64,000 nucleotides of DNA from Campylobacter sp. RM5004 (lineage in GTDB: Bacteria; Campylobacterota; Campylobacteria; Campylobacterales; Campylobacteraceae): positions 462,409-526,408 of the forward strand of contig NZ_CP059599.1 in the NCBI RefSeq assembly GCF_022369455.1. Reading direction: 5' to 3'. The translations under genes were made by a program, and so were the position numbers. A model generated the notes under the pieces. That model was not told where the DNA came from. It did not search any database and worked only from the letters and a program-made list of their open reading frames with translations. Within the stretch, counting starts at the first letter, position 1; every line of letters begins with the position of its first letter. Below, piece after piece: positions 19,435 through 27,712 of the stretch.

Positions 19435-20566
19435 TTTTTACCCAGCCACTCGTATCTTCATCTAAAGCAACTTTAACAAAATCATCTTTTTTTGCTAGAA
19501 CTTTTACTTCTTTTAAGTTTGTGTTTTTATAAAAAATTGTTGAATTATTTGTAGGTAATATCCTAACATTAGCACCTGCTTTTAATTTGGCATTGCTAAA
19601 TTCTCCACCATCAATAAATGCAAAAGCAATAAATACTAAAGCAACAGCTATTAAAGAAAAAAATCTTTTAAATATAACAACAATTACAAGACAAATTATA
19701 GCTAAAATCAAGCTTCCTATTTGTAAATAAAAATTAATTTCTTTTGTAATAGGATTTAAGTCAGTTTGTGTGCTAATTTCTTCTGATTCCACAACTATAT
19801 TATTTGAATATTCTATAAAATCATTTTGAATTGGGTCAAAATAAGAAAACGAAAAACTTTTTAAATTGTTTGGAAAAATTAGTGCAATAGAGCATTTTGC
19901 ATTCTCATAATCTTTGCCTACATTTGTAATGCTTTGAGATTTTACATTTTTTAAAGAAAAGTTATTAAAGTTTGTATTTTCAGCTTTTGCATCCATTCCA
20001 CAAATTGTGCTTGTTTCATCGTATTCGGTGCATTTTAGATTAGTTATTTTTAAATTACTTGCAACTAATTGCGAATAATCTTTATTGAATTTTAATTCAT
20101 TTATACTGATATTATTAAGACTAATTTTAGCATTTCCGATTTCTTGCGTATTTCTAAATAGTTTAGCACTAATCGAGTTTAATTTAGCATTTGCTGTATT
20201 TGCTTGAAAATAAACACGAGTTTTATACACACCATTTTCGCTACTAAATTTTATATCTTTAGTAAGAACTTGCATATCAATGCTTTTTTCAAATTCTATT
20301 TGTGGAGTAAAATTAGTTTTATGGTTTGAATTAATGGTTATATCTGCATAAAAAACTTCTTTAATTTTTACTTCACTTTTTGAAAAATTTGCTTCTATTG
20401 CTAGTTCAACAAAATCTTTAAATTCTTCTTTAATATTGCTATTAAAACTACTAGCTTCTTCATTTTGATTAAGGTTTGTATAAACTTGAGCATCCATTAC
20501 GCTAAGCTCCTTAGAAGGAGCTGCAAAAAGTGTTATAGCAAATATTAAAAAGATTAATTTTTTCAT
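19418..20566 (-). CDS. Exported membrane protein with a C-terminal SH3-like domain
   Basis: 382 residues. A signal peptide (MKKLIFLIFAITLFAAPS) is followed by a ~260-residue periplasmic part of beta-rich character containing three cysteines in the middle. Two close membrane segments (IGSLILAIICLVIVVIF and FSLIAVALVFIAFAFI, about 285-325) come next, then a C-terminal bacterial SH3-like stretch (LKAGANVRILPTNNSTIFY to DTSGWVKNEDIE). The layout (exported beta domain, helices, SH3) resembles BatD-type or wall-sensing proteins, but I cannot assign a family. It shares one base with ctp upstream, so it may serve in the envelope together with that protease. Confidence 0.7.
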   Translation of the reverse strand: MKKLIFLIFAITLFAAPSKELSVMDAQVYTNLNQNEEASSFNSNIKEEFKDFVELAIEANFSKSEVKIKEVFYADITINSNHKTNFTPQIEFEKSIDMQVLTKDIKFSSENGVYKTRVYFQANTANAKLNSISAKLFRNTQEIGNAKISLNNISINELKFNKDYSQLVASNLKITNLKCTEYDETSTICGMDAKAENTNFNNFSLKNVKSQSITNVGKDYENAKCSIALIFPNNLKSFSFSYFDPIQNDFIEYSNNIVVESEEISTQTDLNPITKEINFYLQIGSLILAIICLVIVVIFKRFFSLIAVALVFIAFAFIDGGEFSNAKLKAGANVRILPTNNSTIFYKNTNLKEVKVLAKKDDFVKVALDEDTSGWVKNEDIE

Positions 20567-21825
20567 TAATTTCCTTTAATTTCTAATATTTTTAGAGCAT
20601 CAATTGCTGATTTTAATTGAGCGTCATTATTGATTTGTTCTTGGGTCATTGTGTTTTTATCGTTTTTATTTTCTTTTTTGCCATCAATTTTTTCTAATTC
20701 ATTTTCTAAATGTTTTTTAAGTTCGCTTTCTTTTATACTAAAGCCTTCTTCTTCCATAGTAACTTTTCCTGGATGAACGATGATATCAGGAGTAACACCA
20801 ACTGCTTGAATGGTTCTTCCGCTTGGTAAATAGTATTTTGCAATTGTAAGTTTTACACCTTCTTTTGCATTGATTTCTCTAATCATTTGAACACTTCCTT
20901 TACCAAAAGTCTTTTCGCCCACAATAATAGCTCTTTTTCTATCTTGCATTGCACCACTTACGATTTCGCTTGCACTTGCACTTCCGCCATTTACTATGAT
21001 ACTAATAGGAATTGTAGTATTTATTGCAGCTTTTTTAATTGCAATTGTATCTATTTTAGCATTCTCATCTCTTCCTTTTTGAGATACTAAAACTCCGTTA
21101 TCTATAAATAAATTTAATAAATCAGTAGCTTGATTTAATAAACCACCTGGATTGTTTCTTAAATCAATTACAATTCCTTTTATATTTTTATTAAGTGTTA
21201 AAGCTTCTTTTACTTTTCCTACAACATTTCTATCAAAGCTAGTAATTCTTAAATACAAATAATTAGTATTTTCAATATTTTTAGCATAAACACTTTCAAC
21301 TTTTATAATATCTCTTGTAATCGTAAAATCTAATGGCTTTTTCTCGCCTTTTCTATAAATTGTAATATTAATCTTAGTATTCGGTTTGCCACGCATTTTA
21401 GAAACTGCATCATCAAGACTCATTCCTATTGTGCTTTCATTTTCTATCTTTAAAATAACATCTCCTGCTTTAATTCCAGCTTTATCAGCAGGTGTTCCTT
21501 CTATCGGTGCAATAACTGTTATTGCATTATCTTTTACTGATAATGTCATTCCAAGACCACCGAATTCTCCGTTCGTGCTTTCTTGAAGAGATTTGAAATT
21601 TTTTTCGTTTAAAAACGCTGAGTGTGCATCAAGATTGCTAAGCAAACCTTCTAATGATTTATCAACTAATTGTTCTATTGTTATTTCATCAACATAGTTT
21701 GCCTCTATCATTCTAAAAGTTTTAATTAGTTTAGAAAAAGCTTGTCTTTCTGCTTCTTCATCGGTTTTTGCAAACAACGAAATTCCAAGTGCAATACATA
21801 AAAATATTTTTTTATTAAGTTTCAC
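20566..21825 (-). CDS. ctpA: Carboxy-terminal processing protease (S41, Ctp/Prc)
   Basis: 419 residues with a signal peptide (KIFLCIALGISLFA). The PDZ domain covers about residues 95-170 (GGLGMTLSVKDNAITV... GIKAGDVILKIE). The S41 core has the nucleophile in NGGSASASEIVSGAMQD and the general-base lysine in GEKTFGKGSVQ. It cleaves non-polar C-termini of periplasmic proteins. The C-terminal ~60 residues are charged and rich in Lys and Glu. It is the first gene of the minus-strand run and is divergent from clpB, the same pairing as in C. jejuni. Confidence 0.95.
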   Translation of the reverse strand: MKLNKKIFLCIALGISLFAKTDEEAERQAFSKLIKTFRMIEANYVDEITIEQLVDKSLEGLLSNLDAHSAFLNEKNFKSLQESTNGEFGGLGMTLSVKDNAITVIAPIEGTPADKAGIKAGDVILKIENESTIGMSLDDAVSKMRGKPNTKINITIYRKGEKKPLDFTITRDIIKVESVYAKNIENTNYLYLRITSFDRNVVGKVKEALTLNKNIKGIVIDLRNNPGGLLNQATDLLNLFIDNGVLVSQKGRDENAKIDTIAIKKAAINTTIPISIIVNGGSASASEIVSGAMQDRKRAIIVGEKTFGKGSVQMIREINAKEGVKLTIAKYYLPSGRTIQAVGVTPDIIVHPGKVTMEEEGFSIKESELKKHLENELEKIDGKKENKNDKNTMTQEQINNDAQLKSAIDALKILEIKGN

Positions 21826-21921
21826 GATAGCTCCAATAAGATTTAAGATAAAGCTGTGATTTTAACGCAATTTTTTAAATACAAGTAAGCGTAAATCTGT
21901 AATTTTTAATAAAATACTTAG

Positions 21922-21940
21922 CACTTTAACTATTTAAGTG
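21922..21940. promoter_or_regulatory. Imperfect palindrome upstream of clpB, possible operator
   Basis: CACTTTAACTATTTAAGTG is a 19-base palindrome with 7 of 9 matching arm positions, about 20 bases upstream of the clpB -35 box. It does not match the HspR HAIR consensus well, so the binder is unknown. Confidence 0.3.
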
Positions 21941-21958
21941 ATAAAATTTATTTTATAC

Positions 21959-21987
21959 TTGACAATGATACACTAAAGTTATATAAT
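21959..21987 (+). promoter_or_regulatory. Consensus sigma-70 promoter of clpB
   Basis: TTGACA at 21959-21964, a 17-base spacer and TATAAT at 21982-21987: both hexamers perfect with ideal spacing. Campylobacter promoters normally lack a -35 box, so this is an unusually strong vegetative promoter, suited to tight repression. Confidence 0.85.
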
Positions 21988-22015
21988 GCGTTCATTATCA
22001 ATTAAAGGAGATATT

Positions 22016-24583
22016 ATGAATATACAAGAAAAATTAACTAATCAATTTAACGAAACTCTAAGCCAAGCTGTAAGCTTATGTGTATTTAATAAAAACGGCA
22101 ATTTAGAGCCATTTCATATATTATGGACCATTGCAAATGATTCTACTTCGATACTAAATCAAGTATTTAATAAGATAGGAATTGACAAAACTGCAATATC
22201 ACTAATGTTAAAAAGCAAAGCAGACAATTTACCTAAAGTAGATGGAGTTAATGCTAATAATATTAAACCTAGTAATGCTTTATTAAATTCACTTGAAAAG
22301 GCTATAGGTTATGCACTAAGTAAGGGTGATAGTTATTTAAGCACTGATATGTGGATTATAAGCGAATGTGATAAAGGCGGTATTTGTGAGTTATTAAAAG
22401 ATTATTGCGATTTATTAGTTTTAAAAAGCGAATTAAATGCTTTAAGGGGCGATAGAAAAATCACTGAAAAAGAGCAAGATGATATAAGTAATAAAGAATT
22501 AGAAAAATATTGCACTAATTTAGTTGAGCTAGCTAAAGCTGGTAAGCTTGATCCAATTACAGGAAGAGATAGCGAGCTTGAGCGTGTAATGCAAATCTTA
22601 ATTAGAAAGAGTAAAAACAATCCTATTTTATTAGGCGAACCTGGGGTTGGTAAAACTGCTATTGTAGAAGCTTTAGCTCAGGCAATTGCTAATAAAAAAG
22701 TTCCAAGTAGCTTAGCAAATAAGCAAATATTAAGCCTTGATTTAGCTGCATTAGTAGCTGGGGCAAAATATCGTGGGGAATTTGAAGAAAGACTTAAAAA
22801 TATAATTGAAAGTGTAAAAGCAAATCCAAATATTATAATTTTTATTGATGAAATACATACTATTTTAGGAGCTGGTGCTAGCGAAGGAAGTATGGATGCA
22901 GCTAATATACTTAAACCTGCTTTAAGTAGGGGTGAGTTTAAGACTATCGGTGCAACAACTTTAAAAGAATATAAAAAATACTTTGAAAAAGACGCTGCAA
23001 TGCAAAGAAGATTTCAAAGTGTTATTGTAAATGAGCCAAGCGTAAATGATGCAATAGCAATGCTAAGAGGTCTTAAAGAAAGACTTAGCGCTCATCATAA
23101 TGTTAGCATTAATGATAAAGCTTTGGTAGCTGCTGTAAAACTTAGTAATCGCTATATTCAAGGAAGATTTTTGCCTGATAAAGCAATTGATTTAATAGAT
23201 GAGGCTGCGGCTGAACTTAAAATGCAAATAGAAAGCGAACCAGCAGCACTTAGAAATGTAAATAATAATATAGTTAGGCTAAAGGTTGAAAAAGAAGCAT
23301 TGCTTATGGAAGGTGAAGATAAAAATAAAGAAAGATTAGCAGAAATTGCAAACGAGCTTAGTGAGTTAGGCGAAAATGAAAGAAAATTAAAAATGAAATT
23401 TGAAAACGAACAAAGAGTTTTTGCAGAAATTTCTAAAAAAATGAGCGAGATTAACGAATTAACAAACGAAGCAAATATAGCAAAATCTAAAGGCGATTAT
23501 CAAAAAGCAGGTGAGATTGAATATGGCAAAATCCCACAAGCTAAAAATGAGCTAGAAAATGCTAAAGAAAATTGGAATAAATTAAAAGAAAGCGGAACCT
23601 TGCTTAAAAATGAAGTTGATGATGAACAAGTTGCATTAATTTTGGCAAAAATGACAGGAATTAAAGCTTCAAAATTATTAAGTGATGAAAAAGAAAAATA
23701 TCTAAATTTAGAAAAAAGTTTAGAAGAAAGAGTTGTAGGACAAGATAAGGCTATTAAGGCTTTAGCTCGTGCAGTTAGGGCAAATAAAGCAGGGTTAAGC
23801 GATTCTAATCGTCCTATTGGAAGCTTTTTATTCCTTGGACCTACTGGTGTTGGAAAAACTGAGCTTGCAAAAGCTATTGCAAAAGAGCTTTTTGATGATG
23901 AAAAAGCTTTAATTCGTTTTGATATGAATGAATATGCTGAAAGCTATCGCGTAAGCAATCTAATAGGTTCAGCTGTTGGTTATGTTGGAAGTGATGAGGG
24001 CGGACAACTTACTGAAGCTGTTAAGAATAGACCTTATTCGGTATTACTCTTTGATGAGATAGAAAAGGCACATCCTGAGATATTTAATATATTTTTAAAT
24101 ATGCTTGATGAAGGGGCTTTAACTGATAACAAAGGCTTTAGAGTAGATTTTAAAAACACTTTAATAATCTTTACAAGCAATATTGGAGCGGCTAAGTTTG
24201 TAGAAATTAAAGATGAAAAAGAAAGAAATGAATTAATAAATAAAGAATTATTAAAATACTTTAAGCCTGAGTTTGTTAATAGACTTGATGAAATAGTAGG
24301 CTTTAATGCTTTAAATAAAGATTTATGCTTGCAAATTGTTGATATATTGCTAAAAAATACTAGTAATAAATTAGCTGAGCTTGGAATTAGTTTTAAAATA
24401 AGCGAAAATGCTAAGCTAGAACTTCTAAATATAGGTTATAGTGATGAATATGGTGCAAGAGCATTAAAAAGAACAATCTATCAAGAAATAGATTCAAGGC
24501 TAAGTGAGCTAATTTTGCAAGGGAATTTGAAATCGGAAATTGAAATTGACTTTAGAGAAGATTTCATATTCAACGCTAAATAA
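22016..24583 (+). CDS. clpB: ClpB disaggregase chaperone
   Basis: I start at ATG 22016 (855 residues), which follows AAAGGAG; an in-frame ATG ten codons earlier lies on the -10 box and has no binding site. Domains in order: Clp N domain (about 1-145, diverged); AAA1 with Walker A GEPGVGKTA and IDEIHT; a coiled-coil M domain (about 400-520, rich in Lys and Glu); AAA2 with Walker A GPTGVGKTE and FDEIEKAH; and the C-terminal small domain. It threads aggregated proteins through its hexamer pore together with DnaK. A strong consensus promoter lies just upstream and a hairpin terminator just downstream, so it is monocistronic. Confidence 0.97.
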   Translation: MNIQEKLTNQFNETLSQAVSLCVFNKNGNLEPFHILWTIANDSTSILNQVFNKIGIDKTAISLMLKSKADNLPKVDGVNANNIKPSNALLNSLEKAIGYALSKGDSYLSTDMWIISECDKGGICELLKDYCDLLVLKSELNALRGDRKITEKEQDDISNKELEKYCTNLVELAKAGKLDPITGRDSELERVMQILIRKSKNNPILLGEPGVGKTAIVEALAQAIANKKVPSSLANKQILSLDLAALVAGAKYRGEFEERLKNIIESVKANPNIIIFIDEIHTILGAGASEGSMDAANILKPALSRGEFKTIGATTLKEYKKYFEKDAAMQRRFQSVIVNEPSVNDAIAMLRGLKERLSAHHNVSINDKALVAAVKLSNRYIQGRFLPDKAIDLIDEAAAELKMQIESEPAALRNVNNNIVRLKVEKEALLMEGEDKNKERLAEIANELSELGENERKLKMKFENEQRVFAEISKKMSEINELTNEANIAKSKGDYQKAGEIEYGKIPQAKNELENAKENWNKLKESGTLLKNEVDDEQVALILAKMTGIKASKLLSDEKEKYLNLEKSLEERVVGQDKAIKALARAVRANKAGLSDSNRPIGSFLFLGPTGVGKTELAKAIAKELFDDEKALIRFDMNEYAESYRVSNLIGSAVGYVGSDEGGQLTEAVKNRPYSVLLFDEIEKAHPEIFNIFLNMLDEGALTDNKGFRVDFKNTLIIFTSNIGAAKFVEIKDEKERNELINKELLKYFKPEFVNRLDEIVGFNALNKDLCLQIVDILLKNTSNKLAELGISFKISENAKLELLNIGYSDEYGARALKRTIYQEIDSRLSELILQGNLKSEIEIDFREDFIFNAK

Positions 24584-24585
24584 TC

Positions 24586-24609
24586 TTATCCCGATTAAAG
24601 TCGGGATAA
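24586..24609. terminator. Bidirectional terminator between clpB and the permease gene
   Basis: TTATCCCGA / TCGGGATAA form a 9-bp stem with a 6-base loop, followed by TTCTTTT on the plus strand. The loop contains the stop codon of the minus-strand gene, so one hairpin serves both convergent genes. Confidence 0.85.
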
Positions 24610-25671
24610 TTCTTTTATACCTAATAAAACTACTAAAAAAACGATATTAATCCAAGTAAAATGAAAAATATATTTAAAAGCATGATTTTTATAACTAACC
24701 AAATAATATTTATATGAAATTAAACTCGCCATTGAAGCTATCAAAGTTCCTAAAGAGCCTATATTTACGCCTATTAATAATTCTTTAAAATCATTTGTAT
24801 AATTAGCCAAAAATACACAAGCAGGAACATTGCTAATAAACCATGATAAAAATATGCTGTAATAAAAAATATCAATATTATTAAATTCTATAAAAAAGCT
24901 TATATTTTTTACAAAAATAAATAAATTAATAAAAATAATAATAATTCCAAAATCAGCTTTAAAAATAGAATTTTTATTAGCTAGTAATGAACCTAATATT
25001 ACTATTAAAAATCCAAAATAAATATTAAAAATATCTAAAACACAAGCAATTGAAATGATAAAAAATATTATATTTAATAAAAAGATTTTGTTATTAATTT
25101 GATTTTTTTCTAAGGATTTGATTTTAATATTTTGATTTTTAATCTTTAAAATAAACAATATTAATAATAAAAAAGAAGCAAAACAATAAATATAAATAGT
25201 ATTTATAAAATCAATTATGCTTAATTTAAAATGCGTAAATATAAATAAATTTTGTGGATTTCCAAATGGAGTTAGCATTGAGCCTAGATTTGCAGCTAGG
25301 GTTTGCAAGATTACAACTTGCATTGTTATATTTTCAACCTTTAGCTCTTTTAATAAATAAATACTAAAAGGAACAAAGCAAATTAATGCTACATCATTAG
25401 TAATTAGCATTGAAGTAAAAAAACATATAAACACCAAAGAACTAATAATTGCTCTTAGACTTTTGATTTTGTTTAATATAAAAAATGCAAGCAATTTAAA
25501 CGCACCGATTAATTCTAAGGATTTATTAACAGCAATAAACATAGATAATAAAGCTAAAGTTTTAAAGCTTATAAACTCATATAATAAATTAAAATATTCT
25601 AAATAATCAATTTGTCTAAAGCTTATTAAAATTACAAAGCTAATTAATGAAAGTATAAATGTAAGTAACAT
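24595..25671 (-). CDS. Ion-transporter superfamily permease (ArsB/NhaD/SLC13-like)
   Basis: 358 residues, about ten membrane segments. Motifs typical of the ArsB/NhaD ion-transporter fold are visible: TSMLITNDVALICFVPF and SNVPACVFLANYT (the two re-entrant regions), AANLGSMLTPFGNPQNL and NIGSLGTLIASMASLISYK. Likely substrates for this fold are Na+/H+ exchange, arsenite or a di- or tricarboxylate; sequence alone does not decide. It is short compared with ArsB (about 420). It stands alone on the minus strand, 33 bases past the lysine-rich gene, with a hairpin between them. Confidence 0.75.
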   Translation of the reverse strand: MLLTFILSLISFVILISFRQIDYLEYFNLLYEFISFKTLALLSMFIAVNKSLELIGAFKLLAFFILNKIKSLRAIISSLVFICFFTSMLITNDVALICFVPFSIYLLKELKVENITMQVVILQTLAANLGSMLTPFGNPQNLFIFTHFKLSIIDFINTIYIYCFASFLLLILFILKIKNQNIKIKSLEKNQINNKIFLLNIIFFIISIACVLDIFNIYFGFLIVILGSLLANKNSIFKADFGIIIIFINLFIFVKNISFFIEFNNIDIFYYSIFLSWFISNVPACVFLANYTNDFKELLIGVNIGSLGTLIASMASLISYKYYLVSYKNHAFKYIFHFTWINIVFLVVLLGIKELSRL

Positions 25672-25678
25672 AAATGTA

Positions 25679-25703
25679 ATTCATTCCGAAAAACGGAATG
25701 AAT
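25679..25703 (-). terminator. Hairpin after the lysine-rich gene
   Basis: ATTCATTCCG / CGGAATGAAT, a 10-bp perfect stem with a 5-base loop, placed right after the stop of the minus-strand gene at 25705. No clear U-run follows on that strand, so termination strength is uncertain. Confidence 0.6.
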
Positions 25704-25704
25704 A

Positions 25705-26130
25705 TTAATAATCGTCTTTTTCGCTTACTTGATATTCAAGTTCTTCTACTCTATCGCCTAATTCATAGATATCTTGCTTTAATTTTTCTAATTCTGTGAA
25801 AATCTTATCGCTTGAGTTTTTATCACGATTTGTGTTAAATTGCTTGATTATATTTAATTCAGCTTTTAATTTTTCTATTTCGTTTTGTAAATCTTCAATC
25901 TTATTTACTTCACTTGACAATGTAGTTTCCTTTGTTTTAGTAGATTTTGCAACCTCTTCAACTACAACTTTTTCTTGCTTTTTAGCTGCTGGTTTTTTTA
26001 CGCTTTCTTTTTTTGCACTTTCTTTTTTTACCTCTTCTTTTTTAGTGGTAGGTTTTTTAGTGCTTTCTTTTTTTGCAGTTGTTTTAGTTGTTTTTTTGGT
26101 TTCTTTTTCGCTAGTTTTTTTAGTAGCCAT
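25705..26130 (-). CDS. Lysine-rich histone H1-like tail fused to a coiled coil
   Basis: 141 residues in two parts. Residues 1-70 are a low-complexity run of KKT, KKES, KKP and AKK motifs with almost no hydrophobic residues, like the tails of bacterial histone H1-like proteins. Residues 75-141 are acidic with heptad spacing (IEDLQNEIEKLKAELNII, then LEKLKQDIYELGDRVEELE), a clear coiled coil. A DNA- or RNA-binding, oligomerising role is inferred from composition only. It has its own ribosome-binding site (AGGAGAAAA) and stands between the sco and permease genes. Confidence 0.65.
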   Translation of the reverse strand: MATKKTSEKETKKTTKTTAKKESTKKPTTKKEEVKKESAKKESVKKPAAKKQEKVVVEEVAKSTKTKETTLSSEVNKIEDLQNEIEKLKAELNIIKQFNTNRDKNSSDKIFTELEKLKQDIYELGDRVEELEYQVSEKDDY

Positions 26131-26176
26131 TTTTTCTCCTTTATATATTTAAAATCCGAATTGTAAAGGCAAAAGG

Positions 26177-26704
26177 TTAATTATTATCTAAAAATTCGTT
26201 AATTTTTTTCTTAACATTAGACATAGCAAGATTGCTGATTTCTCCTTTAAATTTGCCATTTTTATCAATAATATAAAAACTTGAACTATGAGCTACCGTA
26301 TATTCTGCAGCACTATCTTGGTAAATATAATCGTATTTAACCCCATAGTTTTTCGCAACTTTTTTAAGCTCATCTTCGCTTGGCACTAGAGCTATTGAGT
26401 TTTTATAAAAATATTGAACAAATTCGCTAGCATCATTTGGCTCATCTCTTTTTACATCAAGACTAATAAAGATTATTTTTATATCATTTCTATTTAATTG
26501 TTTAATAGCTTCTGAAGCAATTGCCATAGAAGTAGGACATACATCAGCACATAATGTGTAACCAAAATATATTAATAAATTTTCGCCTTTAAAATCATTT
26601 AAAGTATAAGTTTTATCATTTGGTCCTTTCATGCTAAAGTCGTATTTGTTATTAAAACAAGCGCTTAAAAATAAAGTTAATAAAACTATTAATAATTTTT
26701 TCAT
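26177..26704 (-). CDS. Sco1/SenC copper-delivery lipoprotein
   Basis: I use the ATG at 26704 (175 residues): it is preceded by TAGGAGATAAG and yields a lipoprotein signal (MKKLLIVLLTLFLSAC), whereas an in-frame start eight codons earlier does not. The thioredoxin-like domain has the copper-binding CADVC motif (CxxxC) after YFGYTL and the distal ligand His in TVAHSSSFYIID. Sco proteins load copper into the CuA or CuB centre of cytochrome oxidases in the periplasm. It is the last of three genes (PCuAC, small periplasmic protein, Sco) packed with near-zero spacing, matching the C. jejuni cluster Cj0909-Cj0911. Confidence 0.9.
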   Translation of the reverse strand: MKKLLIVLLTLFLSACFNNKYDFSMKGPNDKTYTLNDFKGENLLIYFGYTLCADVCPTSMAIASEAIKQLNRNDIKIIFISLDVKRDEPNDASEFVQYFYKNSIALVPSEDELKKVAKNYGVKYDYIYQDSAAEYTVAHSSSFYIIDKNGKFKGEISNLAMSNVKKKINEFLDNN

Positions 26705-26705
26705 C

Positions 26706-27137
26706 TTATCTCCTAACATCAAAATCAATAAACAAACCTAAGCTTTTATCTTTACTAAATAGCTCAAGTCTATATCTCATAGTATTTTCAGCACAAGTGC
26801 TAAAGACAATATTTGCTAAATATTCATTATCAATTCTTTCAAATTCTCCAACAATATCGCCCATATACATGTTAAGTCCATAAAGCCTTGCGTTTAAATC
26901 CTTTATCTCATCTAAATTTTTTATGATTATTTTGCTTTCTTCTAAAACTTTTAAAGGTTTTGGCTCAATATTAAATGAAATATCTTTACCTTTATAATTT
27001 ATAACGCATTCTGTTTGGTTTAAATCACAAGCTAATGGGCTTAGCTCTTTTATTAATTCTCGCTTTTTGGAATTTGAATTAGGAATTAGAAAAAAAAGCC
27101 CTAGTAAAACTAAGGCTATTAAAATTATCTTTTTCAT
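26706..27137 (-). CDS. Small anchored periplasmic protein of the copper cluster (Cj0910-like)
   Basis: 143 residues. One N-terminal hydrophobic segment (IILIALVLLGLFFLI) is followed by a soluble part with three cysteines, two of them in LACDLNQTEC and one in STCAEN. The function is unknown. Position between PCuAC (1-base overlap) and Sco (1 base between the stop and the ATG) implies a role in copper handling for oxidase assembly; the paired cysteines would fit a copper or redox site, but this is inference. A copy of the dispersed repeat forms codons for SNSK and the preceding residues, directly after the membrane segment. Confidence 0.75.
   Translation of the reverse strand: MKKIILIALVLLGLFFLIPNSNSKKRELIKELSPLACDLNQTECVINYKGKDISFNIEPKPLKVLEESKIIIKNLDEIKDLNARLYGLNMYMGDIVGEFERIDNEYLANIVFSTCAENTMRYRLELFSKDKSLGLFIDFDVRR
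27070..27087 (+). repeat. Dispersed-repeat copy inside a coding region
   Basis: GAATTTGAATTAGGAATT lies within codons about 17-22 of the minus-strand gene, where it encodes LIPNSN. It is the only near-perfect copy I find inside a gene, and it sits exactly at the boundary between the membrane segment and the soluble domain. Confidence 0.8.
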
Positions 27138-27565
27138 TAATGATGCATAGGAACTACTGCTTTTGCAGGAATGTCTTTTAATTTTAGTTTTTCTCCATTG
27201 CTAAAGCTTAGTTCTAAATTAAGTTTTGTATCTTCTTTAACGCTATCTTTAATCCCCATAAGCATTACATGATAGCTTTTAGGTTTAAGTTCTAGGCTAG
27301 AGTTTGCAGGAATTGTTGCGTCTTGTATTCTAATCATCTTCATCATTCCATCTTCGTGAATATGGGTGTGAATTTCTGTGCTTTGTGCAAAATCACATTT
27401 TGCATCAATTAATTTTACATCTTCGTTTGAATTATTTTTAATACTCATAAAAATAGCAGAGTTTTTTGCATTTGGTGGTGTGATTTTTACATAAGGTTCA
27501 TTTACTTCAATACTACCTGCAAATAAACTTGCGCCAAGGCTTAATGCTAATAAAATCTTCTTCAT
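27137..27565 (-). CDS. PCuAC periplasmic copper chaperone
   Basis: 142 residues with a signal peptide (ILLALSLGASLFAGS). The Cu(I) site is visible as His and Met residues: EIHTHIHEDGMMKM near residues 68-81 and, about 30 residues later, YHVMLMGI. The C-terminal VPMHH may add ligands. It takes up copper in the periplasm and passes it to cytochrome oxidase, usually with Sco, which is encoded two genes downstream. It heads the three-gene unit; upstream lies a 147-base region divergent from pgp2. Confidence 0.9.
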   Translation of the reverse strand: MKKILLALSLGASLFAGSIEVNEPYVKITPPNAKNSAIFMSIKNNSNEDVKLIDAKCDFAQSTEIHTHIHEDGMMKMIRIQDATIPANSSLELKPKSYHVMLMGIKDSVKEDTKLNLELSFSNGEKLKLKDIPAKAVVPMHH

Positions 27566-27712
27566 TTTTAACTTCCTTTTTTAAAAATTTTTTAAGATTA
27601 TAAATAAGCTATATTAATTGAAAGTTATAATCAAAAAAAGAAAATGTAAAATATTAACTTAGCTTTAAAATTAATTTTTATAATTAGTTCTTAACTTTAT
27701 TAGGAGCAAATA

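Noticed and set aside
24521-24545. Repeat-like sequence GGGAATTTGAAATCGGAAATT at the end of clpB
   Set aside because: It encodes a normal ClpB C-terminal segment (GNLKSEIEI) and differs from the consensus at the core; likely chance similarity, as is a weaker match in fabG near 37015.
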